Shown: positions 1-13,140 of the stretch, in pieces
Layout of the letters: each line of letters starts with the position of its first letter
Position numbering within the stretch: the first letter of the stretch is position 1
Assembly (NCBI GenBank): GCA_002633005.1
Contig: NMRA01000144.1
Coordinates: forward strand, 608,248-672,247
Length of the DNA stretch: 64,000 nt
Direction of reading: 5' to 3'
From: Phoronis australis
Lineage: Eukaryota; Phoronida; Phoronidae
The notes under the pieces: generated by a model
What the model was told of the DNA's origin: nothing
Databases searched by the model: none
What the model saw: the letters and a program-made list of their open reading frames with translations, nothing else
Program-made: the position numbers and the translations under genes

Positions 1-40
1 AAATCTGATGAAATTTGTTGAACATACATTATGAGCGACA

Positions 41-172
41 CAAGTAATTTTCTGAAATCAGGCTCACCAGCTCTGGTCCTCAAGAAGTCTATCCCAACCA
101 TAGAACTCTAGACCCAGGTCTAGAGGCAACGATCCCAAAATGCAGCCGTACAGCCGATGATATCCCTTTAAA
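41..172 (+). repeat. Dispersed repeat family R3, copy 1 (diverged)
   Basis: This block aligns with 13012-13140 and 22118-22242. Shared landmarks, in order, are an AGCTCTGGTC-like word, AAGTCTAT, an AACGAT(AAT)CCC-like word, and GGCCGTAAAAACGATGATCC or its variants. This copy is the most diverged and carries an extra ~25 bp. No coding capacity or terminal repeats were found, so its class is unknown. Confidence 0.5.
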
Positions 173-695
173 CCATATGACTGTATTAACTTAATACATA
201 TTTTTCCCAAACAGTCGGGATATAATATTCATTTCGAGGAAGGTTTATTATCTCGTATGGGCTTACTTATGGGCGGACCAGGGGTCAGAAATTTCCAGTA
301 ATCATCGTTCTTTCTTTAAGTTAATTTCAATAGTATCGACGGAGCATTTCCAGCCGAGAGGTCTGGTGACATGATGCAACAAATAAAGTCATCACTGTGT
401 GTCGCAATTTCAGTAATCATACTAAAACGTGAAAATCGAAGATTCAGTAGCCGTATATACTATTTTGTTGACTGACATACTGCAAAAAGGTAACAGCACC
501 CAACTAAGGTGACGACAACACCATGTTGGTTGGTCAATGTCCGTCACAGATTAAAGTTGGTGGGCGAGAATTTTTCTTGTTATACAGTGTAAAAGGGAAC
601 TGATATCGCAACGGAAGATAGCCTCGTTCCGGGCGTCAACGTGCAGTCGGCTACGTGTAAACCAAAGATACACCCAAGTTACTGACTGCATTGAC

Positions 696-755
696 TTCCT
701 TATTTGGAAAGTCACGTGAGTTGACTAGTCTAATAGTTTCCGTTACTTTCACGTT
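696..755 (+). repeat. Short dispersed repeat, partner of 12942-12998
   Basis: About 60 bp with the same order of words as 12942-12998: CTTATTT, then GAAA, then GAGTTGAC(C/T)AGTCTA, then TTTCACGTT. The second copy lies directly before R3 copy 2, so the two may be parts of one larger old element. Confidence 0.45.
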
Positions 756-3700
756 AACAAACTATGAGAAATACATAAGCCAGTGTTTGTTTGTTATTCT
801 GTTAATTATTCTATACGTAATGAATTGGCTAGGTATTCTACAAGCAGTACGGTGCACAGTCTTAAAGACAAGGTTCACTGCTGCGCATTTACTGTGAACT
901 AACACCTAAGCAGTATACTCGAAAAGTGAGAGGTGTTGCCGTAATAAGACGGGCATCAACGTGGAATTATAAGTAAAAAACAATTATTGTGCAGACGGAC
1001 CGATCTGTGGTCTGGTTGGGAGGGTCAGCCTACGTTCTAATTAAGTTACTTTATCTGAGGCGTGTAACCGGAACGAGCCTAGAAGGAAGCTACGTGATCA
1101 CGTGCTGTGCTTGTCACTTGGGGATGTCTCGCGAAGTCTTGAGAGGTCTTGCAGGCACACAATTTTAGGGTGTGTCGAAAAATCGGAAACAATTAATTGC
1201 CAATCAAATGCTCAATGTGAGCGCGTGCATATGGCTTCTTCATTCACCGCCTTTCAACAAACCACCACTTGTGATCTAGCTAGCGGCGGTGTCACCAGGG
1301 ATGCGAGGGAGAGGGGGACCTGCAATGACTGAATCAACAACGAAAGACCCGGCAATGAAAGCGTTGAACAAGAGTAAAGGCAGTACGAAGGTGGTCGAAA
1401 AGTAGAATGCTCTGCGGCTATTGCGGGGGGAATGGGCGTGGTAACGAACAGCGAACTTGCCAAGCTTTTATGATGTAACAAATTTCACTAGTTAAAAACA
1501 ATGAGTTACTGATAGCTCGGCCCTACTCTTTCGTCTCCCACCAGCCATTCCCCATCCCAGTGTCAGTTGCACCACCATGACAGGCGCAGCATGATCGCTA
1601 AATGTATGATAAACATGCGATCATCAGTGGAGTGTAGAATTACAAATTCTTGAGAAAGTACGATACGGGGATTTGCCTCTACACATGCTTGATGCAGAGT
1701 TCGACGCCGCGTTTGTTTATGTTCGTTGCATTCTGGGAAATATAGGTCACGTGGCACTCTTCGTAAGAATATTTATTAGCCGTGATGGCAAGACCGCCTA
1801 CTTTTGTCAAAGTTATTACTTGGCGAAATATTTTTTTTTCTGTTAATTAAAAATAGACTTGTTTGCTGAAAATTTCTTAATAACTCGTAAATTAGTCTCT
1901 GTTTTTTATTACAAACAATTGAAAACCAGTCAAAAATGGTAAAAGAGGGATTTACCAACATAGGGAGATTTATAAAGGCGATGAGACAAAAGTTCCGATT
2001 ACGTATTTCAATTTGTCGACTATGACTAATTCATCACCCAGACGCATCTCTAAGACGGCCACGTTTCGAAAGCACTTCCATGAAAACACATATATAACTG
2101 ACTGGCAGTGGCGTCAGCTAAACGAAGTCAGAAAAGGCATATGGAAGTTAATTGTTCATATGCAAAACTCTGTATTTGACATGTGATTTTAGCTGGCTTT
2201 GAATGTAGTGTACTAACGAACATAAAATAAGTCTAGAATACAATAGACTGAATACACGACCGTGCGTTCTGTCGTTTCATTGAGTATTGAATAGACAAGC
2301 TGTCAATCATCGCAGCATGCGGTTTGACATCAGTTTCAAAAATTGGAAATTTTCCATAGCTGTTGCATATTCCATTGTTCTAAAGCGCATTACAATATTT
2401 AGCCAAAGATAAGCGAGGCTCGATGACGTGTCCAAACGACCGACATATCATATTATGAGTCATTCACAGTCATTAAAACTCAAACACAATAGGAAACAGT
2501 CAAAAGCCCATTTTACTCTAACTGTGATCCATTTGTGTTGGCTGTAAATGCGTCATCGAACAACTTGTTACGTGTTTTATGTATGGCTCACAGTGAACAG
2601 GTGGCCACGTAAGCAAAACGTTAATTGAGACGTTATGAGCTTTCGATCTTTAAAGGCAGTCTCCAGACAGATTTTGTGTTAAAAACAAATATCTTGTGCC
2701 TTTCTGGGCTCCACAAAGTTATCTACGTACGTTTGCATTGCAATGGAATGACGTACGTAAACACTTTTTGAATTTCGACGCAAATTTAACATTTGAAACA
2801 ATGCAGAGTTGCCGTTATTGTTTATAATGGTCCCTCAATATGGTGCAAATTTTATTTCAGGAAAACAGATGAGTTCTCAAGCATTCAAAATAAAATAAAA
2901 CAAAAATTTAATCAAACGAGAGCTTGTTGAGTAAACAATAACGCTTTTGAAAACATTTTCATGAGCAGTCACGCTATCCACGGCTAAGGTCTTAGGCAAA
3001 ATACATCTGAAAAATTCGATTAAAAATACGCGTGTTTCAGACAGAATTTGGCCAATATTTCACTGAGGAATTGGTTATTCCAGACCTCTTTGCTTTTATT
3101 TTGTTGAAATTCCACAAACTCCGCAAAGAAGAGAACTATAAAAACAAGATGAATGACTCCAAAAAGAACTAATTTTCCATGTTTGGAGTAATTGTATCCA
3201 TAGAATGTTTTTCAAATGGCGCCGTTGCCCCCAATTAAATCGACTGCGCACAGGTTAGCGCGTATCAAATCGTGCTACAACGAAATGCCGTTAATTAATT
3301 TGATACACTCATTGACATGGCTATTTATGGGCCATTAGTGTCATCCACGGAGGAAGATAATTGTTAGAACAAGAAATGCAAATCAGAATAGGCAGCGGGA
3401 TAAAAATAATGCGATATGACATCACAACCACAGGCTATGCGCATACATCATCTCGGTTAAAATTATTCGGTATTTAGTCTAGAATCAATACCGTACTATT
3501 TTTTATTTTATTTCATAGGTGGAATAAAATATTTCTGTGGTCCGACTGTTGGTTGTCGTTTACGGTAAGTCGTAGCACATCAGATATGAAACTCCGCGAA
3601 TAAACACGAGTGGGCTTTCGAATACAATCACAGTGTTCTTCGACATACAGTAAAAGCAAGGAGACAGTACGCTCCTTGGTAAAAGCTTGTTGCTAGGTCT

Positions 3701-3910
3701 GATTTGATCAAGACCACAATGCAGCAGGCTATTATAAGGAATGACTCATAGTAGAGTATTTCTGTAGACTACAAATTTCCCACTGAAGGCAACTCCTAAA
3801 AATAGCAACATTTCGTAACAGGCTCAAAATCACTTGAAAAGAGATGGTGTTCTCATTTTTTTTAAGATGCATGTCCCAAAATACATTCAATGCTGTACGT
3901 CCCCAATAAC

Positions 3911-4044
3911 ACGGGTGGCGCACTATAGGGGGCTATAGCCCCCCACTTTTTTCAGTGTTACGCCGCACATGTTTTATAGGCGGTGCACCACAGGGGGGCT
4001 GAGGGGGCTTTAGCCCCCATTTTTTTCAGTGCTACGCCGCCCAT
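3911..4044. mobile_element. Two tandem hAT-type transposon relics
   Basis: Two ~60-bp units lie head to tail (3911-3969 and 3978-4044). Each has a G-run/C-run palindrome (GGGGGCTATAGCCCCC in the first, GGGGGCTTTAGCCCCC in the second), then a T-run, then CAGTG(T/C)TACGCCGC. The GGCGTAGC-type end next to a G-rich palindrome is common in small hAT-like non-autonomous elements. The assignment to hAT is inference from that end sequence. No transposase is present. Confidence 0.5.
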
Positions 4045-4132
4045 GAATAAACGCATAAAATACAAGTGAAACACACGACTGCAGCACCGAACAACGCTTG
4101 GTGGTGTTGAGATGCCGTTGCACTGCTAAAGA

Positions 4133-4297
4133 CAATGGCGTATTTAGGGGGTGGGGGGCAAGGGGGCCATGCCCCCCCTCTAAAATTCTCCCAGATTCCA
4201 TTTGGCAGTTCGGGGGTGCGAATGTCTGAGGGGAAAATTCCGGGCTAATACTCTGCCCTGCCCTTTCCCATAACTCAAAATTCTGGATCTGCCTCTG
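4133..4297 (-). mobile_element. Miniature DNA transposon (family M1), copy 1
   Basis: A 165-bp element begins CAATGGCG and ends ATCTGCCTCTG. It is flanked on both sides by the identical 5-bp word AAAGA (4128-4132 and 4298-4302), read as the target-site duplication. Inside is a G-rich to C-rich palindromic stretch. Reversed, it matches the copy at 27974-28135 through much of its length. The ends match the CAGTGGCGGATCCAGG-type termini of hAT-like miniature elements. A long minus-strand open frame that crosses it is not considered a gene. Confidence 0.75.
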
Positions 4298-4302
4298 AAA
4301 GA

Positions 4303-7300
4303 CACACAGAATTTTCATTCCTGCTTGACAATGCTTTCTATGAGTAACACAATGTGACATTACTACTAATAACATGATATTACATTTAAAACCTTTCATG
4401 TGTTGATTGCGTCTTACTATGTTTGAAACATTGTTTTTTAAGTATGTTTCGAAACGCCATAACGTCCGCCACAAATGAATTCAGTATTATTTGTTCTTTG
4501 GCGTAAGCTCCTCCCCTTCAAACAAAGCATTAGGAACTCACTATACGATTCGTCGTTGATTAAAATAGGCGTCGTCGCAGAATGAAAGCTGTTTCGCGAT
4601 TCCCTAGATGTAACAAAATCCAGGACTGCATCAAAAGTAAACACATTCCACAAAAGCAAGTAATGGTGGAAAGACAAACTTGGACTCGTCAGAGCTGTAA
4701 GGGGCGCTTTCTAATCACGGTTCATGGCATTTTTGAAGGAAAACAAGAAAAGGCCGGATATTCAAGTAACGAACTGACCGACACGCATACTTGTTCTCTC
4801 AGAATCTAAATTCCTCGGAAAACAAATACCAAACCGATTACTAACGCTGGTAGCGAAAATTTACAAGTTGGTTCTCGGCGATGTTTCAGATCTTTCAAAC
4901 TATGTTCCATATGTGAAAAAATACATTCTAAAACTTCTAACAATGCACTAGTTTTCGTTGACCTACTCAACTAAAATATTCAGTGCACATTCCACATAAT
5001 GTCAGAACAATTTCCGAGCCTCACGTGGAATTTTGATTTAAAGGATTCACATGTTTAACATTTTCTTTTCGATAGCTGGGATAATAAAAGTAGGTGTACC
5101 TTTTGTAACTAAATTGGACCAATAAAAAGTAGACCATGAAAGAATTACCAATCCACGGCGATAAAAAACATTTATTTACTAAAAAAGGACAATTAATAAG
5201 TCACAATCAAAAATTCTCTTCAAAAATGCATTAAATGTTGTTAATCATTTTCTTTAAAATTGATCGTTGATTTTGACAACCCAAATTTTCTGTATTTCTA
5301 ATGGGAAATGAAAACGATTTTCGGAAAATAGATATTTTATGTCCAACTAAAACAGAAATTATACGAATAATACCATCATCAAAGTGGTTCCAAAATCCCG
5401 GCGCCTCTCCTACGTTTGATTTATCCCATTGCGTTGGCGGTACTATTCCCAAAACCTCCAATGAACACACAATCCGCGGTACAAATTCTATAACCACGCC
5501 CCTAAACTCCAAACACTCGCTGGAAATACTTCATACACGGTGATCAAATTCTATACCTGGGAACCAATTTCCGCTCCCGGTGTATGGAGTTTGGTCACTG
5601 AGCATTGACTATTTTTCACAATATCTCTTCCAGGAATAATAAAATTTCAAAATTGTGTCATCAAAATTACAGTCTTCCAAGATTCGCTGTTCGAATCGGC
5701 ATTCAAAATTGAAATAAGCAATCGCCAGCAATTCCGTAATTTTGACGTTAGGACAATGCTTGACTAACTTAGGCACGTCGTTATTGAAACAAAATGTGTA
5801 TCAATTGCCCTCGTTTAACATAAATCGGACAACTCATTACCCCAATTCTACATCCTCAATCTCCACCACGTCAGGAATACGTTCCAATTGTCTTGCACTT
5901 GAACTTTTTACTCCACATACCCAAAATAAACAAAACTCATGTTTTAAAATGTACGAGAAAAGCAATCATCAAACTTGTGTTCTACTGAAACTCCGGTTTC
6001 TCTTTATCATTGTGTCTGGATCTGTCTCCAATAGCTGTTGATCTTTGTACAAATTAAACAGCAAATCAGTATAATAAAGCTTTTAAATAATCCTTGAAAT
6101 CGACACGCTGATTCAAAATATCAAGTATGTGCATTTGTATTCTAACTAATAATCAAGAAAGTTACACAACTATAACTTAACACCGCACGTGTCAGTGATT
6201 AAATAAACTTGTCCAAATCGAAATGTTTGGGCGATCATTGTACCGTCGGACAATGACCGTGAATAGCTCGCTCGGTCGATGACTTATTTTCCAGTCCACA
6301 ACACAACAGGTTAGCAGGTTGGATTTATTCTTCGCTCACGGGGATTTGGCTCCTGGAAAAAATAATTGTGGAACGATTTTGACATTTTGACACAGGCTTG
6401 AAAATAAAATATTATTGGGCTGGAATAATTTTAGGAAGGCAACGACAGCACCTGTACCTGGCGCCGTATTAATAGACCACTGAATTTTTCCTTCTCATAA
6501 CAAACGATGGCCAACATTTGAGATAGCGCTGCAAAAATCCCGAAACAATTGTTACCAGTCTATTGATCGTCCATGCTAAATGAAAATGAAACAAGATATC
6601 ACTTTGAGAAAAAGAGCAGCGAATACTTAACATTCCCTAAAAATGACGCGAGATCGTGCCGCGGTAACAGGACAGCTGTTGAGTGCAGTTACAGGTGTGT
6701 GTATTTCCATCGATACCTTTCTGCCTCAACTGATTACAAGCCTAAATGAACAAAAGAGTATAGCCACAGAGTGTACTTAATCTATGGTATAAATTTGACT
6801 GATAAGAAACAAATCATCACGCAACTACAAGTAAAATCAGCGGCCCAGTGTTCCGTGCACCGAATATTTTTATCGCGTTTTTTCTGTTTTACTAAATAAA
6901 ACTAATCATGGCGGACATATCTTATTGAAATGCCACAGGATACGAGTATTTCTCCAAGCAAGTAAAGCGCCGGTTTCAATTACATATAGTTAGTGATGTT
7001 CGTAATCTGTTCGGTATTCCGAAAATAAAGTTCTTAAATTTTATATTAAAATATCATGATGAAGGTCTATGTGGCTGCGACAATTACCCGTATAAACTTG
7101 CGCATCTCATGACGATAAAATTCCAATGCAATTCGTAACAGAAAAACGCATGCAAAAGAAGCCATAACAGTATGCCAGGATTAGTCACGACATTAAATAG
7201 CAAATCAGAAGAAGGAAAAATCAGCAGTCTTGCGGCCTGTGGTCGCGATCCTGACGAGTAATTAGGTTAGTTCCAAACCAAACCAATTAAGCCTTAATAG

Positions 7301-8490
7301 GTACACAAACCAAACCAACTCAGAATGAACAGCGTGATGACATCTATCAGAACAAGTCTGAAAACCGATCGATCAAAGATCAGGCCACTGGTTTACTAGT
7401 CACTCATAAGTCAAGGTAAATCAGTCCCGTATTATTCAATAAAAAGAATGGTTGGGTCCTTGGAATTAATGCCCCTCGTAACGTTGACGAAAACTCAACC
7501 ACAACGATGTCTTGGTTTAAATCGCTAAACAAAACTTTTTCAATAAAGCAGCAATTACAACAAGGTCAAGTCGGTAGCTTCAAATTTGAAACACAGTAGT
7601 GCGTTGTACTATGCAATGCTAAGCGAGTATAAGGCCGGTGTTTCACACAACACTCATATCCCAGTGCTTCTGTACACCCGTAAATAGCAGTACACTTCAA
7701 GATGACCGCGACTTCACGCATATGAGCATTTTACGCATTGAAGCGCTCTCGGGCGTCTTGGCAATTAACCATCTCGACAATTAATACAATAATCGATATC
7801 ATAAGAGCGTACGTTAGCTCTTAATCTCTGAATTGTTATTAAATATTTTCATTTGTCGCATTTTAATAAGTCACGCGAGTGCAATGCACTGAACAAGATC
7901 ATCAAAATATCTACAAGGCAAGACGACTTCAAGTACATACTTACGTTTTGGCAGTGATTAAATATTGCGAGATAACCTTTGTGGTGAAATTGAAATTTGA
8001 ATGGCAATGAATCACAGGACATATAAGAAAACGTCACAAATTATATACACTAGCTTTGGTTTTTATCGTTTAAATATTTCATTTCAAATGTTACAAACAC
8101 CTCTCCCGAAATTATGGAAATGATCAGGGAATGCCTGTTACAGGCACGACTGTTATCACGAAGAAGACAACTAAGATGTACTATCACTTTGTTATTACTC
8201 ATATCTATAAGCAGGACATGATTCTAAGTGGTTGCATTATGGCTAATGTAGAATAACAAAATCAGCAATAATACGATTTGAAATTCAGAAGGAGCACGCA
8301 TTATAGATAAATTTTCGAAACTTTCGAACAACACACACTGACTTCCAATTCAGATGACTAATAGTAAATGTGTGTGCAAACAATAGTGGCAGTCTTCCAA
8401 TGTGTGTGTCGTGTAGAAGGCAAACAATAGTGACAGACTTCCGTCACAAAAACCAACTTTCGATCTAGATCACTTATCATTAGTAAACTG
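4303..8490. other. Intergenic DNA without a recognised gene
   Basis: No supported coding region. The longest frames (99 codons or fewer) lack motifs and splice context. CpG is frequent. I see no structured repeat. Confidence 0.55.
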
Positions 8491-8566
8491 GCGTCAAATT
8501 GTTCCTTAATCAAAATACATGCGATTTTTTGGCTCTACAAGTTGACTTGTCACGGCGTGTCATTTT
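8491..8566 (+). repeat. Dispersed repeat R4, copy 1
   Basis: It contains a TCAAATTGTTCCTTAATCAA-like word, then GCGATTTTTTGGC, and ends in a 30-bp block at 8537-8566 that recurs without change at 10085-10114. That block contains ACAAGT-TG-ACTTGT, a 6-bp inverted repeat. The sequence between the two landmarks is shorter here than in copy 2. Confidence 0.65.
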
Positions 8567-9449
8567 GTTCGCTAGCCATATTCAAGTTAATAACAGCAGG
8601 TGGTTTTAATCAAAAGTTTCCAGGATGGAACGGCAATTTATTGCTGGATAACTTATTAATTACCAGCGAACGGCACACTTACGGCTGTGGATAAAAATTC
8701 AGAGATGATACGCAAATGTACTTAAAAAGTGGACCAAAATCAAAACGTATTCATACTTGCACCAAATAACACTGTTTGTTTACATTTTCGCTATTTACTT
8801 GGCAGTGGCGCTAGTCTAAGGTCATGGTCGGTGCAGGAGTTTCTAGTGCGTTCTTGGACATGTACATATGCAACTGACGGTCATCAACAAAACTACAGAG
8901 TTGCATCACTTTCAACAATCCGACAACGCCCGATCGTCTCGTGTTATATCATTACATCTGTATCCAATAAAAAATTGCAAGCCGGTGCAGATTTTCAGAT
9001 ATCATGAACTAATTAAGCATAGACAACTTAATCGGTTTCTGAAAATTATGAACCTTATCTATTACCAAACCACAATGTAATGACGACGATTTCGCCAAAG
9101 TTCAAACTGCGAACCGGAAAATTCGCAAGATGGTATAGTGTGTTTTGATTACCAGTGGTAAAATCTCATCTTCGTACGGGGAGAATTTTGATAAACATGA
9201 ACAGAAAGAATTAGACAAAAGTAGTCTCTTTGGACACGTTCATTTTTGTGCTCAAATTTTCATCACATTTAAGTTTATGTGTTATTCGTTTTGATTCTGT
9301 TATAAAATTATCTAAATGAGGAGTAGACGAAATCTCTTTTCAATTGTTGTTAGCCCATATATATCCAATTTTGTTGACTCTACTTTGACTGCGTTGTGTT
9401 CATTTTGACTTTAATACGTCAACAAAATACTTCAGGTAAATTATCATTG

Positions 9450-9605
9450 TAAATTTTTGTCTATTAGTATTACTAATGTTATTCAAACTACAATGAATAC
9501 AAGTATTATTATACAGTCACTATTACTATTACTATTAATATGTCTATTATAACTATCATTAATACTAAAACTACTATTAATACAGGTATTATTACTATTA
9601 TTACT
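9450..9605 (+). repeat. Imperfect TAT/TAC-rich simple repeat
   Basis: A run of degenerate ATTACTATT and ATTAATACT units with few other bases. It is low-complexity sequence with no coding role seen. Confidence 0.7.
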
Positions 9606-9997
9606 TAGATGACTCAATATCAGAACCATTATTTCCTCATAAAATAATAGCTAGCTAGTTCATGTGTGTAGTTTTCACAAGTAATTCACTTTTTATGAAA
9701 TAAAATCTTAAACATGAACAAAAAGGGTTTCTCTTAGAATATTCTTCCTGTCTTTTCAGGTAATATAAAAATATTAGAGATATTCTCGCGCTCTCCGTCT
9801 TACGTTAGGAGCACGCCAAACACTTCCCAAAACCCTTGTTTACTAAGAACAATGAAGTATGCGAAGCAAACTAGACAACAAGACAAAGAAGATCAAATCA
9901 AGCCACTAAGTTATTTTGATGCACTTCAAAGACTCAGAATCCTTCTTAAACCCGCATTCTGCCACAAAACACAACTATTGATTTAGACCTCATACTT

Positions 9998-10114
9998 TGC
10001 CTCAAACTGTTCCTAAATCAAAATAGATGTGATTTCTGGCCTTTGAAGGAGCGGACAGTTCGTTATTGCTAGAGACAAGGCTGCACAAGTTGACTTGTCA
10101 CGGCGTGTCATTTT
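9998..10114 (+). repeat. Dispersed repeat R4, copy 2
   Basis: This is the partner of 8491-8566. It has CTCAAACTGTTCCTAAATCA, then GTGATTTCTGGC, then about 45 bp missing from copy 1, then the identical 30-bp block (10085-10114). The flanks have diverged while the 30-bp block has not. Confidence 0.65.
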
Positions 10115-12940
10115 ATACGCTGGGCAATAAACTAAGTGTTAGACGTTCTTTGCAAGACCAAAAATCGCTTCTCAACTCTTGAGTAAAGAACAAGTTGCGA
10201 TCAATTTTATAGTGGTATGAAGTCTAAACATAGAACTCAAGAGTTCTACGGTATAAGCGAGTTTCTTCGACGCTTTATTGTCACTTTAAGATAAGTTTAG
10301 AAAATAAATGTACGGTTGATAATCAATACTTAAAAACTTGTTTGATAAAACTTGCGTCACAATCACGATGGTTGACAGTTTATTACTTTAACTGGATAAA
10401 TTTCATGACAGTATGTAGACTATACACATTTGGATTTGCATGTTATCTTATTTAAATCTACTAAAAGCGTGTGAAATTATTACCATATAATATAATCATA
10501 TAATTATGAAAACAATTAAGTGGATGCTATTATTCCACCCTCTAGTTACTAACACAATGGAGTCAGAACACGACATGGTAAGGTTGACCTAGGTCTGGCA
10601 ATGAACTGATGGAAACGGCAGAACGCGCAAATGGACAAAAGATTTTTACTCACATTTGTTCTCGCAACGTGACATCGGCGATATCAGTTTAAGTTATTTC
10701 AAAATAGTTTTTTCCACTTCTTGGAATGATTATGCACTATTCATACTTAGTAACTCCGGCACATGTTGCTTGTGTTTTCGTCACACACACGCAAGACAAC
10801 GCGCGCGCATTTTTCTTTGCTGGCGAACGGGCAAAACTTGCTCCCGCACATTATTCCCTGCTCGCGAAAGCTATTCTATACCCTCATACACCCTTCCCAT
10901 CTCTCGGACCACTTCGAATAACGCGATATAAAACCTCTACGCACAAACCAATTGGGAAAAGTAAACACATTTCCGTCAACTTTCGATTATTCGTTTACAT
11001 ATATTAGTGGCAATGTTTGTTAGGATACAGTGAGAAAGTTATTGAACACACTTTAAGCTCAACAATACACGTCGTCCTCTTATGCGGTGATACCTTGAAC
11101 ATGAGTATTGATAACGTATAGGAAATTTTTGCGATGAAATGTGGTAAACCGGATAACAGTTACAGTGTGAAGTGAGAGAAAGATAATTCTCATTTCATTA
11201 TATACCGTAATAACTCTATTGAAAAAGAAGCCACAAGCCCGCAGTTCACAATAGTATGTACAAACTTTATTCACGTGCAGACAGTCATTAAAGATTGAAT
11301 ATTTCGCTTCTAATCATCATTTGCCTTTGTTTGTACATGGAAATATTTTCTAAAATGTTTACTGCCCTCGACTTTGAAAGAGACCTGATATTTGATTTTA
11401 CCATATCCAAATAATTTATTGAAAAAATGAAATAGCAAAGAAAATAGTTAAGTTGCTGGATTTATCCGTCAGCGACGAAATCAAATGGCACCACGGGGAT
11501 AGAATAATGTGCGGGAGAAGAAAAAAGTATGTCCGTGAAAATGGAAAAGTGGTTTGGGAGGGGGAATATCGGTCCGCAAGAGGGTATTAGTGTGCACGAG
11601 AGAAGAATTTTGTGCTCGGGCAGGTCCGTACCGCTCGTAGGCAGGGAAGACCAAGTAGGCCTACCTTGATACGAGAGTTGGTAGGCGTGTAGACCTATAA
11701 TACAAATTGATAGCTTGCTCTACAGACATGCGACACAGGCAGAAGCGACGTTGGCCTTTGGGGATCTCCGAGATCTCGCGGTGTTTGCGTTTTGTACTCG
11801 GTACAAATGGTATATAAGTTAATAAATGTATCACCCCTCCCTCTCTCTCACTTTCCCTCTATCCAGAAATATATCGGTTAATAACACGTATTAAAAGCAA
11901 CCTGCTACGAGATTAACCCGTATCATTAAACAGGTTAACGGGCCTTAGCCGAAATGGAAAGAGAATGGTTTTTAATTAATAAATTCAGTTAAGAAGCTTT
12001 TTTAGGAAAAAAGGTCACAACCATTTCCAACTGCTTTCCGTTTCCACACAAGTCGAACTTCGTTACAACAGACATAGAACGGTTATAAAGGCAGTTATGT
12101 ATTCCATTGCTTTAAATTGAACAACATTGAAAATGCAAACAAGAGGTGTTATAACAGTAGTGAGCAATTGAGGTGTTACAGACACGTGAACATCTCTGTT
12201 TCTAACTGGGAGCACCATTCGAAATTCATCGTGAAAATGGAAGAATAACATTGGTAACAAATATCTAAACCGACAATACGTCTCAGTGCTACTACATTCC
12301 AAAATCTGAAAATGGCAGTCGACAACACAAGGCTGTGATAGCACGGTATTAACAACAAGACTACTCTTCTCTTACGGAGATACATTAAACTAAATACACT
12401 CGCTCTCCACAATTGGTATCGCAGCTACATGTACATGCAAAAGTTGATAATCTATTGCAGACTTCTCTGCTCTAAATATGTAATGGGTACTGTAACTACT
12501 GCGAGGCCAAATGACAAGCCTTTTAGACCCGAGATGCAAGAGAAAAAAACAGAAAGGTTTTTTATCAAATCAGACAGGCGATTCAGGTGCTCCCCGGAAT
12601 TGTCCACAACTAGTTGTTTGGCCCACTGATTCTCCGAGTATTAAAAAAACACATTTTCTCGAATATTTGGGTCAGTATGCGTGCACTGGAAACGCTCAGT
12701 AAAACCAAGGAGTATATTTTTTATCAGTATGAGTATAAAACTTCACTTAACCATTACAAAATGGAAGGCGCCGATGTGCATCCAATGTAGCATCGCCTAT
12801 TAAATGATAAAGATTGAGGCAAGACAAAAACACATAGAGAAATCTCAGCTCAAGAAATGCATATATGCAAGGGGTGCCGTTTGTGCCATAGTCTTGCTTC
12901 TCGCCGCTATGCTAGTTTTCAGACAGTATATGTATTCACT
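10115..12940. other. Intergenic DNA without a recognised gene
   Basis: Short open frames on both strands, none with a recognisable domain or paired splice sites. Nothing further is supported. Confidence 0.5.
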
Positions 12941-12941
12941 T

Positions 12942-12998
12942 ACTTATTTCGAAACTTACTGAGTTGACCAGTCTATCACGTTGTCCATTTTCACGTTT
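12942..12998 (+). repeat. Short dispersed repeat, partner of 696-755
   Basis: It shares the ordered words CTTATTT, GAAA, GAGTTGAC(C/T)AGTCTA and TTTCACGTT with 696-755. It directly precedes R3 copy 2. Confidence 0.45.
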
Positions 12999-13011
12999 TA
13001 AAAAGGGTTTT

Positions 13012-13140
13012 AAAAAATTACAAAAAACAAGAATTTCATTGTTTTATACCTCTGGCCAAAGCTAATGACTTCAAAAGTCTATCTCATCTAACAATAATAC
13101 CAAACATGCGTTATTTGGCCGTAAAAACGATGATCCCTAA
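13012..13140 (+). repeat. Dispersed repeat family R3, copy 2
   Basis: It aligns along its full length with 22118-22242: TTACAAAAAACAA-like start, CTCTGG(C/T)CAAAGCTAAT, AAGTCTAT, TGCGTT.TTTGGCCGTAAAA and a final ATCCCTAAA-like word. No coding capacity and no obvious terminal repeats. Confidence 0.65.

Larger units (their letters stand above)
1..3910. other. Intergenic DNA without a recognised gene
   Basis: No coding region is supported here. The open frames are all short (76 codons or fewer), lie on both strands, and show no recognisable motif or paired splice sites. CpG is frequent. The stretch holds one diverged dispersed-repeat copy (41-172) and a second repeat-like block (696-755), described separately. 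The rest is AT-rich DNA in which I see nothing specific. Confidence 0.6.

Noticed and set aside
4010-4474. 154-codon open frame, minus strand
   Set aside because: It runs across the M1 element and hAT relics and has no motif. The openness comes from repetitive G/C-rich sequence.
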